DNA of 64,000 bases from Clostridiaceae bacterium (GTDB lineage: Bacteria > Bacillota > Clostridia > Clostridiales > Clostridiaceae). The position numbers were made by a program, and so were the translations under genes. Position 1 is the stretch's first letter. Every line of letters begins with the position of its first letter. This document shows, in pieces, positions 52,891 through 60,914 of this stretch. The stretch spans positions 126,097 to 190,096 of the forward strand of contig CABIZX010000003.1 of assembly GCA_902363375.1 (NCBI GenBank). Direction: 5' to 3'. The notes under the pieces were generated by a model. That model saw nothing but the letters and a program-made list of their open reading frames with translations. It did not search any database and had not been told where the DNA came from.

Positions 52891-54162
52891 GTGAAGAAAG
52901 TAATTTTTTATACAAATCAATTCTTTGGTCAAGTAGGAGGTGAAGATAAAGCTTACTATGAGCCAACATTTCACGAAGGAGCTATAGGGAATGCTAAAGC
53001 TTTTAATGGTAAATTACAGAATGCTGAGATTGTAGCTACCATAATATGTGGAGATAACTACTATGTAGAGAATATGGATAAAGTAAAAAGCTTTATAGGT
53101 GAAAAATTTAAAGAAGTTAATCCAGATTTATTAATTGCAGGGCCTGCATTTAATGCAGGTAGATTTGGGATTGCTTGTGCAGATGTGTGTGCATTTGTGA
53201 AGAAAGAATTTGGCATAGAAGCAATCACAGGGCTTTACGAAGAAAATCCTGCAGTAGAGATGTATAAAAAAGATATATATATTATGAAAGTAGCGAAATC
53301 AGCAGCTGGGATTAGAAAAGCAGTACCATTAATGAGTGAACTTGCTAGCAAACTTTTAAATAATGAAAAAATAGGAACTCCAAAAGAAGAGCAATATTAT
53401 GCAAAAGGTAAACGTATAAATGTATTTAAAGATAAGAATGGTGCAGAAAGAGCTATTGAGATGCTAATTAGAAAAATGAAAAAGGAGCCTTATGAAACAG
53501 AACTAGAAATTTCTGTATATGAAAAGATTGAGGCAGCAAGTCCATTAACTGATTTAAAGTCGGCTAAGATAGCTCTATGCACTACTGGAGGTATTGTAGT
53601 TATGGGAAATCCAGACCATATGCCTGCAGCTACAGCAAAAAACTTTAAAATGTATGATATAGCGGGTAAAGTAGGACTTAAGGAAGGAGAATTTGAGTCA
53701 GTACATGCAGGATATGACCCAGTTTATGCTAATGAGAATCCTAACAGAGTTGCTCCTTTAGATATCCTTAGAAGTTTAGAAAAAGAAGGGGTAATAGGTA
53801 GTGTATATGATTATTTAACTACAACTACAGGAAATTCAACATCTGTAGCAGATGCTACTAGAATGGGACAAGAAATAGCAGCTAAACTTTTAGAAGATGG
53901 AGTTAATGGAGTTATATTAACTTCTACATGAGGAACTTGTACACGTTGCGGTGCAACAATAGTAAAACAAATAGAGAAGGCAGGTATACCAGCTGTTCAT
54001 ATATGTACAGTTACACCAATATCTAAAACTGTAGGGGCTCCAAGAATATCAAACGCACAAGCTATACCATATCCAACTGGGAATCCTCAGTTAGTAAAGG
54101 AAAAAGAAGAAGCATTAAGTAGAGACATTGTTATTAAAGCATTAAATAAACTATTACAATAG
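52891..54162 (+). CDS. Glycine/sarcosine/betaine reductase component B selenoprotein, GrdB/F/H-type
   Basis: The frame from GTG 52891 (behind GAGGAGGG) meets TGA at 53929-53931. It continues in the same frame with strong family similarity (GTCTRCGATIVKQIEKAG, AVHICTVTPISKTVGAPRI) to TAG at 54162, giving 423 residues with selenocysteine at 347. The motif is U-x2-C-x2-C (Sec347, Cys350, Cys353), preceded by GVILTST, as in GrdB. This subunit cleaves the C-N bond of the bound substrate and passes a carboxymethyl-selenoether to protein A (GrdA), which is not encoded here. A SECIS-like hairpin follows the TGA. Splitting this gene at the TGA would be an annotation error. Confidence 0.95.
53945..53957 (+). 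promoter_or_regulatory. Bacterial SECIS-like hairpin
   Basis: GTTGC and GCAAC form a perfect 5-bp stem capped by GGT, starting 13 bases after the in-frame TGA within the coding sequence; the flanks ACT and AGT can extend it. Position and size fit the SelB-binding element needed for selenocysteine insertion. Confidence 0.7.
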
Positions 54163-54260
54163 CAGCTATGTATTTAAATAAAATAGTATTTTTATTTAAA
54201 TATAAAGATTACCTCAGGAATTTCAAAATTAATAATTTTATTTGAAAGGAAGTTATATTT

Positions 54261-55382
54261 ATGATTATAGGAGTACCAAGAGAAATAAAAAATAATGAGT
54301 ACAGAGTTGCTATAACTCCAGATGGGGTAAAAGAGTTAGCTTCAAAAGGAAATAAAGTATATATTGAAAATAATGCAGGTATAGGCAGTGGATTTTCTAA
54401 TGATGAATATATAAAAATGGGTGGAACAATAATAAATTCTCCTAAAGAATTGTATGAAAAGTCTGATATTATTTATAAGGTTAAAGAAATATTCCCAGAA
54501 GAATTTGATTATTTAAGAGAAGATCAAATACTATTTACTTATATACATTCTAATGCTTTTAGAGATCAGACCGATACTTTATTAGAAAAAAAGGTAATAG
54601 GAATAGCATATGAAGATATAACTGATGAGAATAATGAATTTCCATTACTTAAGCCAATGAGTGAAATAGCAGGAAAGGGAGGCTTCCTTATGGCTATTCA
54701 ATATGCTCAAAAAGTAAACAATGGAAATGGATTGATGCTTGCTGATGTCTGTGGAGTGAGAAAGCCAGAGATAGTAGTTATAGGAGCAGGGAATTCTGGT
54801 TTAGGAGCAGCAGAGTTAGCAGCTAGCCTTGGCAATAAGGTTACTATATTAGATATAAATAGCGCTAAGCTAGAAAATGCAAAGAAAACTTTACCTAAAG
54901 GTGTGGAATTCTTATATTCTAACAAGAAAAATATTGAGGATTGCATTAAAAAAGCAGATGTTTTAATTAACTGTATTTTATGGCCGAAGCATAGAACAGA
55001 TCATCTAGTTACAAGAGATATGTTAAAAACCATGAAGGAAAATTCATTAATTGTTGATGTGTCTTGTGACGAAGGTGGTGCAATTGAAACTTGTAGAAGT
55101 ACTTCTCACAGTGATCCTATATATTTCGAGGAAGGAATAATGCACTATTGTGTAGACAATATACCATCTGCATTTGCACAAACTGCAACTCAATGTTTAT
55201 GTAATGCTACATTACCATATTTAATGGAAATCGTAAATAAAGGTGTGGAAAAAGCACTTCATGAAAATAAGCATTTGAGAAAGGGATTAACTTGTTATAA
55301 AGGAGAGCTTACTTTAGAAGAAACAGGATTAAAACAAAAGAGACCTTACAAGACTTCAGAAGAAGTGTTAAATCTAAATTAA
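54261..55382 (+). CDS. Alanine dehydrogenase family protein
   Basis: The 373 residues resemble alanine dehydrogenase, which oxidises alanine with NAD+ to pyruvate and ammonia. The expected functional residues can be seen: Arg in EYRVAITPDG, Lys in IIYKVKE, His in YIHSNAF, NAD-binding VVIGAGNSGLGAAELAA (about 172-188), and Asp in VDVSCDEGGAIE. The C-terminal part is divergent: VDNIPSAFAQTATQ stands where typical enzymes have VANMPGAVPRTST. The substrate may therefore differ from L-alanine. Its place behind the reductase genes suggests it supplies reducing power or processes the substrate. Confidence 0.8.
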   Translation: MIIGVPREIKNNEYRVAITPDGVKELASKGNKVYIENNAGIGSGFSNDEYIKMGGTIINSPKELYEKSDIIYKVKEIFPEEFDYLREDQILFTYIHSNAFRDQTDTLLEKKVIGIAYEDITDENNEFPLLKPMSEIAGKGGFLMAIQYAQKVNNGNGLMLADVCGVRKPEIVVIGAGNSGLGAAELAASLGNKVTILDINSAKLENAKKTLPKGVEFLYSNKKNIEDCIKKADVLINCILWPKHRTDHLVTRDMLKTMKENSLIVDVSCDEGGAIETCRSTSHSDPIYFEEGIMHYCVDNIPSAFAQTATQCLCNATLPYLMEIVNKGVEKALHENKHLRKGLTCYKGELTLEETGLKQKRPYKTSEEVLNLN

Positions 55383-55437
55383 GATAACTATGTTAAGGTA
55401 AATGATAAATGCTTAAAAAGTATAGGGGGATATAAAT

Positions 55438-56838
55438 ATGGAGAATATGGGTATAATATCGTTACTTCCGGCAACACTTGCCATTGTGCTGTCATTTATA
55501 ACTAAAAATACAGTAATATCATTATCTATTGCATGCATAGTTGGAACTCTAGTTGCAGGACAAGGTATTTTTGGATTTCCAACTTTATTAAAAGAGAGTA
55601 TAGGAACACCAGATTTTGCTTGGATTGTATTATTAAATTCACTTATAGGGGTATTAGTAGCATTCTTTCAAAAGACAGGTGCTATACAGGGATTTACTGA
55701 GTATATGAAAAGCAAAAAACTTACTAGAAGTAAAGTACAGTTATCAGCATGGGGGTTAGGGATGGTTTCCTTCTTTAGTGATTCCTTTGCACCACTTTTT
55801 GTTGGAACAACTATGAGAAGTGTTTCAGATAATGCTCATGTTTCAAGAGAAAAATTAGCATATATTGCTGATTCTGCCGCAGCACCAGTTAGTATATTAG
55901 TACCAATAACTGCATGGGCTACTTTTTTAGGCTCTCTAACTATAGGAATTGGTCCTATAGTTACTCAAGATGATGCAACATCTTTACTTTTAAGATCCAT
56001 CCCATTCAATCTATATGCAATAATGTCTGTAGCATTTGTAGGGTTAATTAGCTCAGGGATAATTAAGGATTTTGGACCTATGAAAAAAGCTGAGTTAAGA
56101 GCTAAAAATGAAGGCAAAGTATTAAGAGATGGAGCAAATCCACTTATAGGAAAGGAATTAACAGAAATGGCTCCATATGAGGGGTTAAAACCTCGAATTT
56201 TCTTAAATTTTATATTGCCTATATTACTAATTGTGGGTATAGCCCTTGGAACTTATCTTACATTAGGTTCTGCAAAAACCATGGAATCTTTCTTATTTGT
56301 AGTTATATTCTTAGGAATAAGTATGTTTATACAAGGTATTCCTTTTAATGAAATAATGGAGACTTTCACAAATGGAATAAAGGGAGCATTACCTGCTATT
56401 ATATTATTAGCGTTAGCATATTCCGTTAATGGACTAAGTAAAACTATGGGAACTGCTGATTATATAATCTCAATTAGCCAAGGATTCTTAAAACCAGAAT
56501 TACTTCCAGTGACAATATTTTTAATAGCAGCTATAATGTCCTTCTCTACAGGTTCATCTTGGGGAACTTTTGCTATCTGTATGCCAATAGCACTACCACT
56601 AGCATTCCAATTTACAGGTGGTGAAGTTACTACTTTAGTATGTCTTTCATTTGCTGCTGTAGCTGGTGGAGGAGTTTTCGGGGATCACTGTTCACCATTA
56701 TCAGATACTACTGTTCTTGCATCGACAGGAGCAGCGTCAGATCATATAGATCATGTTAAAACTCAACTACCTTATGCATTAACTTGTGCAGTTATAGCAT
56801 TAATAGGATATTTAGCAATAGGTGTTCTATTGGTATAA
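55438..56838 (+). CDS. NhaC family Na+/H+ antiporter-type transporter
   Basis: The 466-residue protein has ten or more membrane segments and the NhaC-type motifs ISLSIACIVGTLVAG, FFSDSFAPLFVGTTMRSVSD (about 110-129) and FGDHCSPLSDTTVLASTG (about 417-434). NhaC-family members include Na+/H+ exchangers and amino- or organic-acid exchangers. As last gene of the sigma-54 operon it may import the reductase substrate or exchange product with sodium; this is inference. AGGGGGATATAAAT precedes the ATG. A palindromic inverted repeat begins 30 bases after its stop. Confidence 0.85.
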   Translation: MENMGIISLLPATLAIVLSFITKNTVISLSIACIVGTLVAGQGIFGFPTLLKESIGTPDFAWIVLLNSLIGVLVAFFQKTGAIQGFTEYMKSKKLTRSKVQLSAWGLGMVSFFSDSFAPLFVGTTMRSVSDNAHVSREKLAYIADSAAAPVSILVPITAWATFLGSLTIGIGPIVTQDDATSLLLRSIPFNLYAIMSVAFVGLISSGIIKDFGPMKKAELRAKNEGKVLRDGANPLIGKELTEMAPYEGLKPRIFLNFILPILLIVGIALGTYLTLGSAKTMESFLFVVIFLGISMFIQGIPFNEIMETFTNGIKGALPAIILLALAYSVNGLSKTMGTADYIISISQGFLKPELLPVTIFLIAAIMSFSTGSSWGTFAICMPIALPLAFQFTGGEVTTLVCLSFAAVAGGGVFGDHCSPLSDTTVLASTGAASDHIDHVKTQLPYALTCAVIALIGYLAIGVLLV

Positions 56839-57190
56839 GTTTTATTTAATTGTTATATTTTAGTAAGGAAAGTAGAGGGTGTTGCAAAATGATAAAAAAA
56901 TCATTATTGCAACACCCTATTTCTATACTATCTGCTTTCAATAATTCTATCTATATATCTATATTTTGTTCTTTGCATTTCCTACTACATATACACAAAT
57001 CTTCTTGTATATTTACAATCAATCCCTTAAATATCTTATACCTATAAAATATCTAATAGGTTTATAAATGTACTTTTATTCTTGGATATGTTCATTAATT
57101 AATTTTAATACTTTTTAAACATGTATAATCAAGTGTTTGAAAATATTCTAAAAGCTACACTTTTATGAACGGTATAAAAAAATATATCTG
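56839..57190. other. Gene-poor stretch at the left edge of the decayed island
   Basis: It begins with the inverted repeat and hairpin at 56869-56918 and then holds AT-rich sequence. A 65-codon frame across the hairpin has low-complexity composition and I do not regard it as a gene. Confidence 0.55.
56869..56918. repeat. Left inverted repeat of the island, with an internal hairpin
   Basis: AAAGTAGAGGGTGTTGCAAA (and ATG, to 56891) matches the reverse complement of 58727-58749 at 22 of 23 positions. In addition AGGGTGTTGCAAAATGAT pairs with the following ATCATTATTGCAACACCCT, so two copies of the end face each other here. It may also act as a terminator for the NhaC-type gene, but no T-run follows. 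Confidence 0.7.
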
Positions 57191-57472
57191 ATGATGCTCA
57201 TTAAAACATCACCAGATAGTGCTGAAATAAGGATTTTAAATTTAAATCCATTTTATTACATGCTTATAGCCGTTTGGGGTTTCATTACTACCCGTACCCC
57301 ATATTGGCAACAAGTGCCACAGGTATCTATTGCCCAAACCTATCTAAAGATTATGATTAAATTCTGTGAGCAGTTTGGACTTACACCTTCTTCAAGATAC
57401 AGATAAAGAAGATAAAGGTTCTAATGATTGTTTAGACCCTATGGAAGTGATGCTAAGGGGAAAGATAAAATA
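57191..57472 (+). pseudogene. Remnant of a phage terminase small subunit (P27-like)
   Basis: The first frame (to 57406) contains YWQQVPQVSIAQTYLKIMIK and FCEQFGLTPSSRYR. The last motif is typical of the C-terminus of P27-type terminase small subunits. Just past it the frame closes, but the shifted frame goes on DTDKEDKGSNDCLDPMEVML to a stop at 57472, as expected for the acidic tail. So the gene is truncated at its 5' end and frameshifted near 57395-57405. No other phage gene is nearby; it is a scar of a lost prophage or transfer event. Confidence 0.55.
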
Positions 57473-57519
57473 ATGTTTGGTAAAAAACATAAACTAAACA
57501 AATTATTTACAAAGGTACA

Positions 57520-57561
57520 TTGACAAATAAAAACTTATGTTATATATTTATAACATAAGTT
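57520..57561 (+). promoter_or_regulatory. Promoter and palindromic operator of the membrane protein-XRE pair
   Basis: TTGACA (57520-57525), 17 bases, TATATT (57543-57548). A perfect 13-bp inverted repeat (AACTTATGTTATA, 57532-57544, with its complement at 57549-57561) covers the -10 region, so the XRE protein encoded downstream probably represses its own operon here. Confidence 0.75.
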
Positions 57562-57596
57562 AGAAATATATAACATATAAAACAAGGAGTGGTAAT

Positions 57597-57988
57597 ATGA
57601 AAAGAGCGTTAACATTAAGAGAACAATCAATAATAACTAATGGCGGCTCAGGAATCATTTATATTGTTTTTGGATTCATACAGATTTTTCAAAAAATCGA
57701 ATTGAAGATGGTCTATCACTTATCTTAATATGGATTCCTACGCTTTTGGGGTCAATTACAGTTTTTTTTAAAACAGATCCAGAAGACAAAATGGCACAGT
57801 ATAATAAGTATAGAACTAAGGCCAAATTGTATGAGCTTATCTCCTTGGGAATTTTGATTTATATATTTATGGCTCTTTTTGAAGTAGGATGGATAATTAA
57901 TATAAAATTAGTATTGCCATTTTTACTAGGTATTTTTAATTTACTTGAACTTATAATTTTTGTTGCTTATGAGAAGGTTGGTGCTTAG
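57597..57988 (+). pseudogene. Small membrane protein gene with a frameshift in an A tract
   Basis: ATG 57597 follows AAGGAGTGG and reads MKRALTLREQSIITNGGSG, then a membrane segment, to FQK. At the A6 tract 57691-57696 the frame must slip to continue NRIEDGLSLILIWIPTLLGS and on to the end VAYEKVGA at 57988. One A appears to be missing. Repaired, the product would be about 130 residues with four membrane segments. The XRE gene begins on the base after its stop. It may be a true pseudogene, a phase-variable or slippage-decoded gene, or a sequence error. Confidence 0.65.
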
Positions 57989-58201
57989 ATGCCGATATTA
58001 AAGACTAAAATTCATGAATTGCGCAGAGAATTTAATATGAAAAAGGAAGAATTAGCAGAACTTGTAGGTGTAAGAAGGGAGACAATAGGACATTTGGAGA
58101 ATGGACGATACAACCCATCTTTAAAATTAGGTATGGATATTGCTAAGGTTTTTGGAAAATCAGTAGAAGAAGTATTTGAATTTGTGGAATATGATGAATA
58201 A
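57989..58201 (+). CDS. XRE family helix-turn-helix regulator
   Basis: The 70-residue protein is a single Cro/C1-type DNA-binding domain: FNMKKEELAELVGVRRETIGHLENGRYNPSLKLGMDIA spans the five-helix core (given in parts: KKEELAELVGVRRETIGHLE at about 17-36). It belongs to the compact class found beside small membrane proteins. It starts directly at the stop of the membrane protein gene, with translational coupling likely through GAGAAGGTTGG. The strong palindrome over the shared promoter is the obvious target. Confidence 0.9.
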   Translation: MPILKTKIHELRREFNMKKEELAELVGVRRETIGHLENGRYNPSLKLGMDIAKVFGKSVEEVFEFVEYDE

Positions 58202-58225
58202 AATTAAATTTTATAGATTTTAAGG

Positions 58226-58252
58226 GCACCTTTTTTACAAGGGTGCTTTTTT
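58226..58252 (+). terminator. Terminator after the XRE gene
   Basis: GCACC and GGTGC flank an 11-base loop and are followed by TTTTTTAT. The stem is short. Confidence 0.6.
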
Positions 58253-58470
58253 ATGTTGTTTAAAATAGAAAATTAGACTGGTCAAAAAGTTTAGAAATAT
58301 AATAAATCCTGAATTATTCATAGAAAAACAAAAACTATGAGTAGCATAGGTGATATCTAAAATTGTTAATATTTTAAGTTTCACCTAAAAGTAATAGAAC
58401 TATAGAAAAAAGAGACTTGAATTTGTTATGATTAATTTGTAGAAAAACACTTAACAAAGGAGAATCTCAT

Positions 58471-58548
58471 ATGGTTAATTTACTAGAAAAAGCAACCAGT
58501 TTTAATAGAAAAGTTAGAATTGATTTTGAAGATAGAGATTTAACCTAA
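58471..58548 (+). pseudogene. Possible 5' remnant of a transposase gene (IS1380-like)
   Basis: ATG 58471 behind AAAGGAGAATCTCAT opens a 25-codon frame whose product ends KVRIDFEDRDLT before TAA. The pattern V-x-I-D-F-x(4)-LT recalls the N-terminus of IS1380-type transposases, where S-D-x-G-L-L-L would follow; instead the frame stops and the rest of the gene is absent. Identification from so few residues is weak. The remaining bases of the 58202-58749 gap hold this fragment, two hairpins and the right inverted repeat. Confidence 0.35.
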
Positions 58549-58680
58549 GATGCCAATAATGATAAACAATTTTTTAATCTTTCTTTTCGAAATTGAGAAA
58601 GTGTAGAGTAAGAAGGGGATTCTTCTCCCGCTAATAACCACATGAAATTGATATCTCTCAAACATGCTAAAAGTATATGC

Positions 58681-58713
58681 AAAAAAGTGGATTCTTATTG
58701 AATCCACTTTTTC
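58681..58713 (-). terminator. Hairpin downstream of dedA, probable terminator
   Basis: AAAAGTGGATT and AATCCACTTTT form an 11-bp stem with a 7-base loop; T-runs occur on both strands. It lies 37 bases beyond the end of the minus-strand DedA gene. Confidence 0.7.
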
Positions 58714-58726
58714 TATTTAGGCGTTG

Positions 58727-58749
58727 CATTTTGCAACAGCCTCTACTTT
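58727..58749. repeat. Right inverted repeat of the island
   Basis: This 23-base stretch is the reverse complement of 56869-56891 with one mismatch. It is also part of a local palindrome (GGCGTTGCA with TGCAACAGCC). It abuts the DedA stop. Confidence 0.7.
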
Positions 58750-59364
58750 TTATGATTTTTTCTTTTTCTTAATCAATTTATATCCTACAAATATACAAAT
58801 GATTATTAGAATACTTATAGCTACAATTGAGTAATCCTTTAATATTTTTTCAATTAAATCAGTATTTTCACCTAAAAAATATCCTAAAGATATGAGAACT
58901 ATGTTCCAGATAGTTATGCCGCCAAAGGAGTATAGGATGAATTGAGAATATCTCATTTTTACAGCACCTACAGCTAGAGATATGTAAGTTCTAGTTAAAG
59001 GAAGTAATCTACTTAAAAATACGGCTAGTTTTCCATATTTATCAAGAAATAAATCTAATTTATTAAAACTTTTGTTTGCACCAGAAGACTTGCTACAAAG
59101 CCATTTTATTATAGGAGAGCCTCCATAGTATCCAATAATATAACAAATAGTTGAACCAATCAATCCAGCTACAGTACTAAGTGCAATTACTCCGACAAAG
59201 CTAAAATTACCATAGGATGCTAATAGTCCTATGAATGGTAGTAATATTTCACTAGGTAGTGGAAAACATGCATATTCTAAAAATACAGCTAGAAATACGC
59301 CAGGATATCCAAAGCCTTGAATAGTAGTTATTATCATGTCGAGAAAGTTACTAACAAAATCCAT
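58750..59364 (-). CDS. DedA family membrane protein
   Basis: DedA-type proteins are polytopic inner-membrane proteins, now linked to lipid-carrier and phospholipid flipping; specific roles vary by paralogue. The 204 residues have about five hydrophobic segments and the family motifs FLEYACFPLPSEILLPFIGL (about 27-46), YYGGSPIIKWLC, and FLSRLLPLTRTYISLAVGA (about 116-134). It has a Lys-rich C-terminus. The gene is separated from the upstream cysteine-desulfurase-like gene by 190 bases and appears monocistronic. Confidence 0.93.
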   Translation of the reverse strand: MDFVSNFLDMIITTIQGFGYPGVFLAVFLEYACFPLPSEILLPFIGLLASYGNFSFVGVIALSTVAGLIGSTICYIIGYYGGSPIIKWLCSKSSGANKSFNKLDLFLDKYGKLAVFLSRLLPLTRTYISLAVGAVKMRYSQFILYSFGGITIWNIVLISLGYFLGENTDLIEKILKDYSIVAISILIIICIFVGYKLIKKKKKS

Positions 59365-59556
59365 ATAAGCACCTCAAATTTTATATTTTACCTACGTAAT
59401 TAAGTACAAATATTATAAACTTAGATATTGTAAAATTAAAGATAGGCTAAGTTAAGATTAAGTTAAATATAAAAATATGTGGTAATATATATTATTATTA
59501 TAAATAATAGAGGTACAAAGTTTAAATTTGCATTTTAAGAAGCTTATTAATAAAAT

Positions 59557-60732
59557 TTAAAAGCATATACCATCATTATCTAAGGTAATTATAATTTCTT
59601 TAATGGCATTAACTGTATATAGTACATCTTCTTCAGTATTAAATGGGCCAAAACTAAATCGTACTGTTCCGTTAGGATAAGTGCCTATGGTTTTATGTGC
59701 TGACGGAGCACAATGAAGTCCACAGCGTACAGATACACCATAGTTTTTAGATAATATATATGAAATTTCGCCATTATCTCCCCTAGGAAAGTCAATAGAT
59801 ACCACGGGAGTTCTATTTTCTACTGAAGGTAGACCAAAGACTTTGATATCTTCAATACCTTTAATATTATCTAAAAATAATTTAGTCAATCTCATTTCGT
59901 GTTTTCGGATATTATTTATACCTTTTTCATTTAAGTATTTTAAAGAAGCATTTAAACCAAATATTCCAGGAATATTTATTGTACCTCCTTCAAATTTATC
60001 AGGCATGTAATGAGGCTGAACTTCATATTCAGAAAAGCTACCAGTACCACCTTCTATAAGAGGTGAAGTTATTTTAGCTAATTCATCTTTTATTAAAAAT
60101 CCACCAATACCCTGAGGGCCGAGAAGTCCTTTATGACCAGTAAAGCATAAAATATCTATATTCATTTTCTCCATATCTATTGGGATAGAACCAGCGGTTT
60201 GCGCTGTATCTGCAATAAAACAAAGACTATTTTCTTTGCAGAACTTACCGATTTCCTCATAAGGCATAATAGTTCCACATATGTTAGAGCTATGAGTCAT
60301 TATTACAGCTTTAGTATTAGATTTAATGTATTTATGTAAATCTGATGGGTTTAACTCTCCTAAGGAGTTACAAGGAACTACAGAGTAGGATATACCTTTA
60401 TCTTTTAGAGCATTTAGAGGACGAAGAACGGCATTATGCTCCATAGAAGAAATTATTACATGATCACCAGGTTTTAAAAACCCTTTCAAAACAACGTTAA
60501 GACTATGAGTTATATTTCCAGTAAAAATAACATTTTCAGGCTTTGAAAAATTAAATAGTTCACATAATAACTCTCTAGTTTCATATACTACATTTTCTGC
60601 ATCAAAAGAGCTATTATAGCTACCTCTGTTTACATTTCCTCCTATATTTACTACATAGTTTGTCATAGCTTCAGCTACTGAGTTAGGTTTAGGAAAAGAT
60701 GTAGCTCCGTTGTCTAAATATACTTTTCTCAT
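59557..60732 (-). CDS. Cysteine desulfurase/selenocysteine lyase family aminotransferase (class V)
   Basis: A pyridoxal-phosphate enzyme of 391 residues: YLDNGATSFPKP at the N-terminus, the PLP-binding Lys in CFTGHKGLLGPQGIGGF (about 197-213), and the catalytic Cys in SVRCGLHCAPSAHKTIG (about 347-363). The sequence is of the group often linked with selenium genes (YedE and the DUF3343 protein), and here it is divergent from yedE with 180 bases between. It may liberate selenium or sulfur for selenophosphate or for the TusA-like protein. No iron-sulfur scaffold gene is adjacent, which argues against a plain IscS role. Confidence 0.88.
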   Translation of the reverse strand: MRKVYLDNGATSFPKPNSVAEAMTNYVVNIGGNVNRGSYNSSFDAENVVYETRELLCELFNFSKPENVIFTGNITHSLNVVLKGFLKPGDHVIISSMEHNAVLRPLNALKDKGISYSVVPCNSLGELNPSDLHKYIKSNTKAVIMTHSSNICGTIMPYEEIGKFCKENSLCFIADTAQTAGSIPIDMEKMNIDILCFTGHKGLLGPQGIGGFLIKDELAKITSPLIEGGTGSFSEYEVQPHYMPDKFEGGTINIPGIFGLNASLKYLNEKGINNIRKHEMRLTKLFLDNIKGIEDIKVFGLPSVENRTPVVSIDFPRGDNGEISYILSKNYGVSVRCGLHCAPSAHKTIGTYPNGTVRFSFGPFNTEEDVLYTVNAIKEIIITLDNDGICF

Positions 60733-60914
60733 AAATATACCTCCTGAAATCTATATCACTTTATAGTATTGTGAAAAAATAAAAGAAATTATTCATTTAA
60801 ATAACAAATAGATAACAAAACAACTATTGGTAATAAAAATTTAATAAAGATATAAATATATGTTAAACTTTACTTGTAATTTAATATTATCAAATATATG
60901 GGAGGGAGTAAAGC

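Noticed and set aside
53929..53931. TGA as a genuine stop of the GrdB-type gene
   Set aside because: The frame continues with conserved sequence, a U-x2-C-x2-C motif and a SECIS-like hairpin; it is read as selenocysteine.
56850..57047. Plus-strand 65-codon frame after the NhaC-type gene
   Set aside because: It runs through the inverted-repeat hairpin and low-complexity sequence and lacks a ribosome-binding site.
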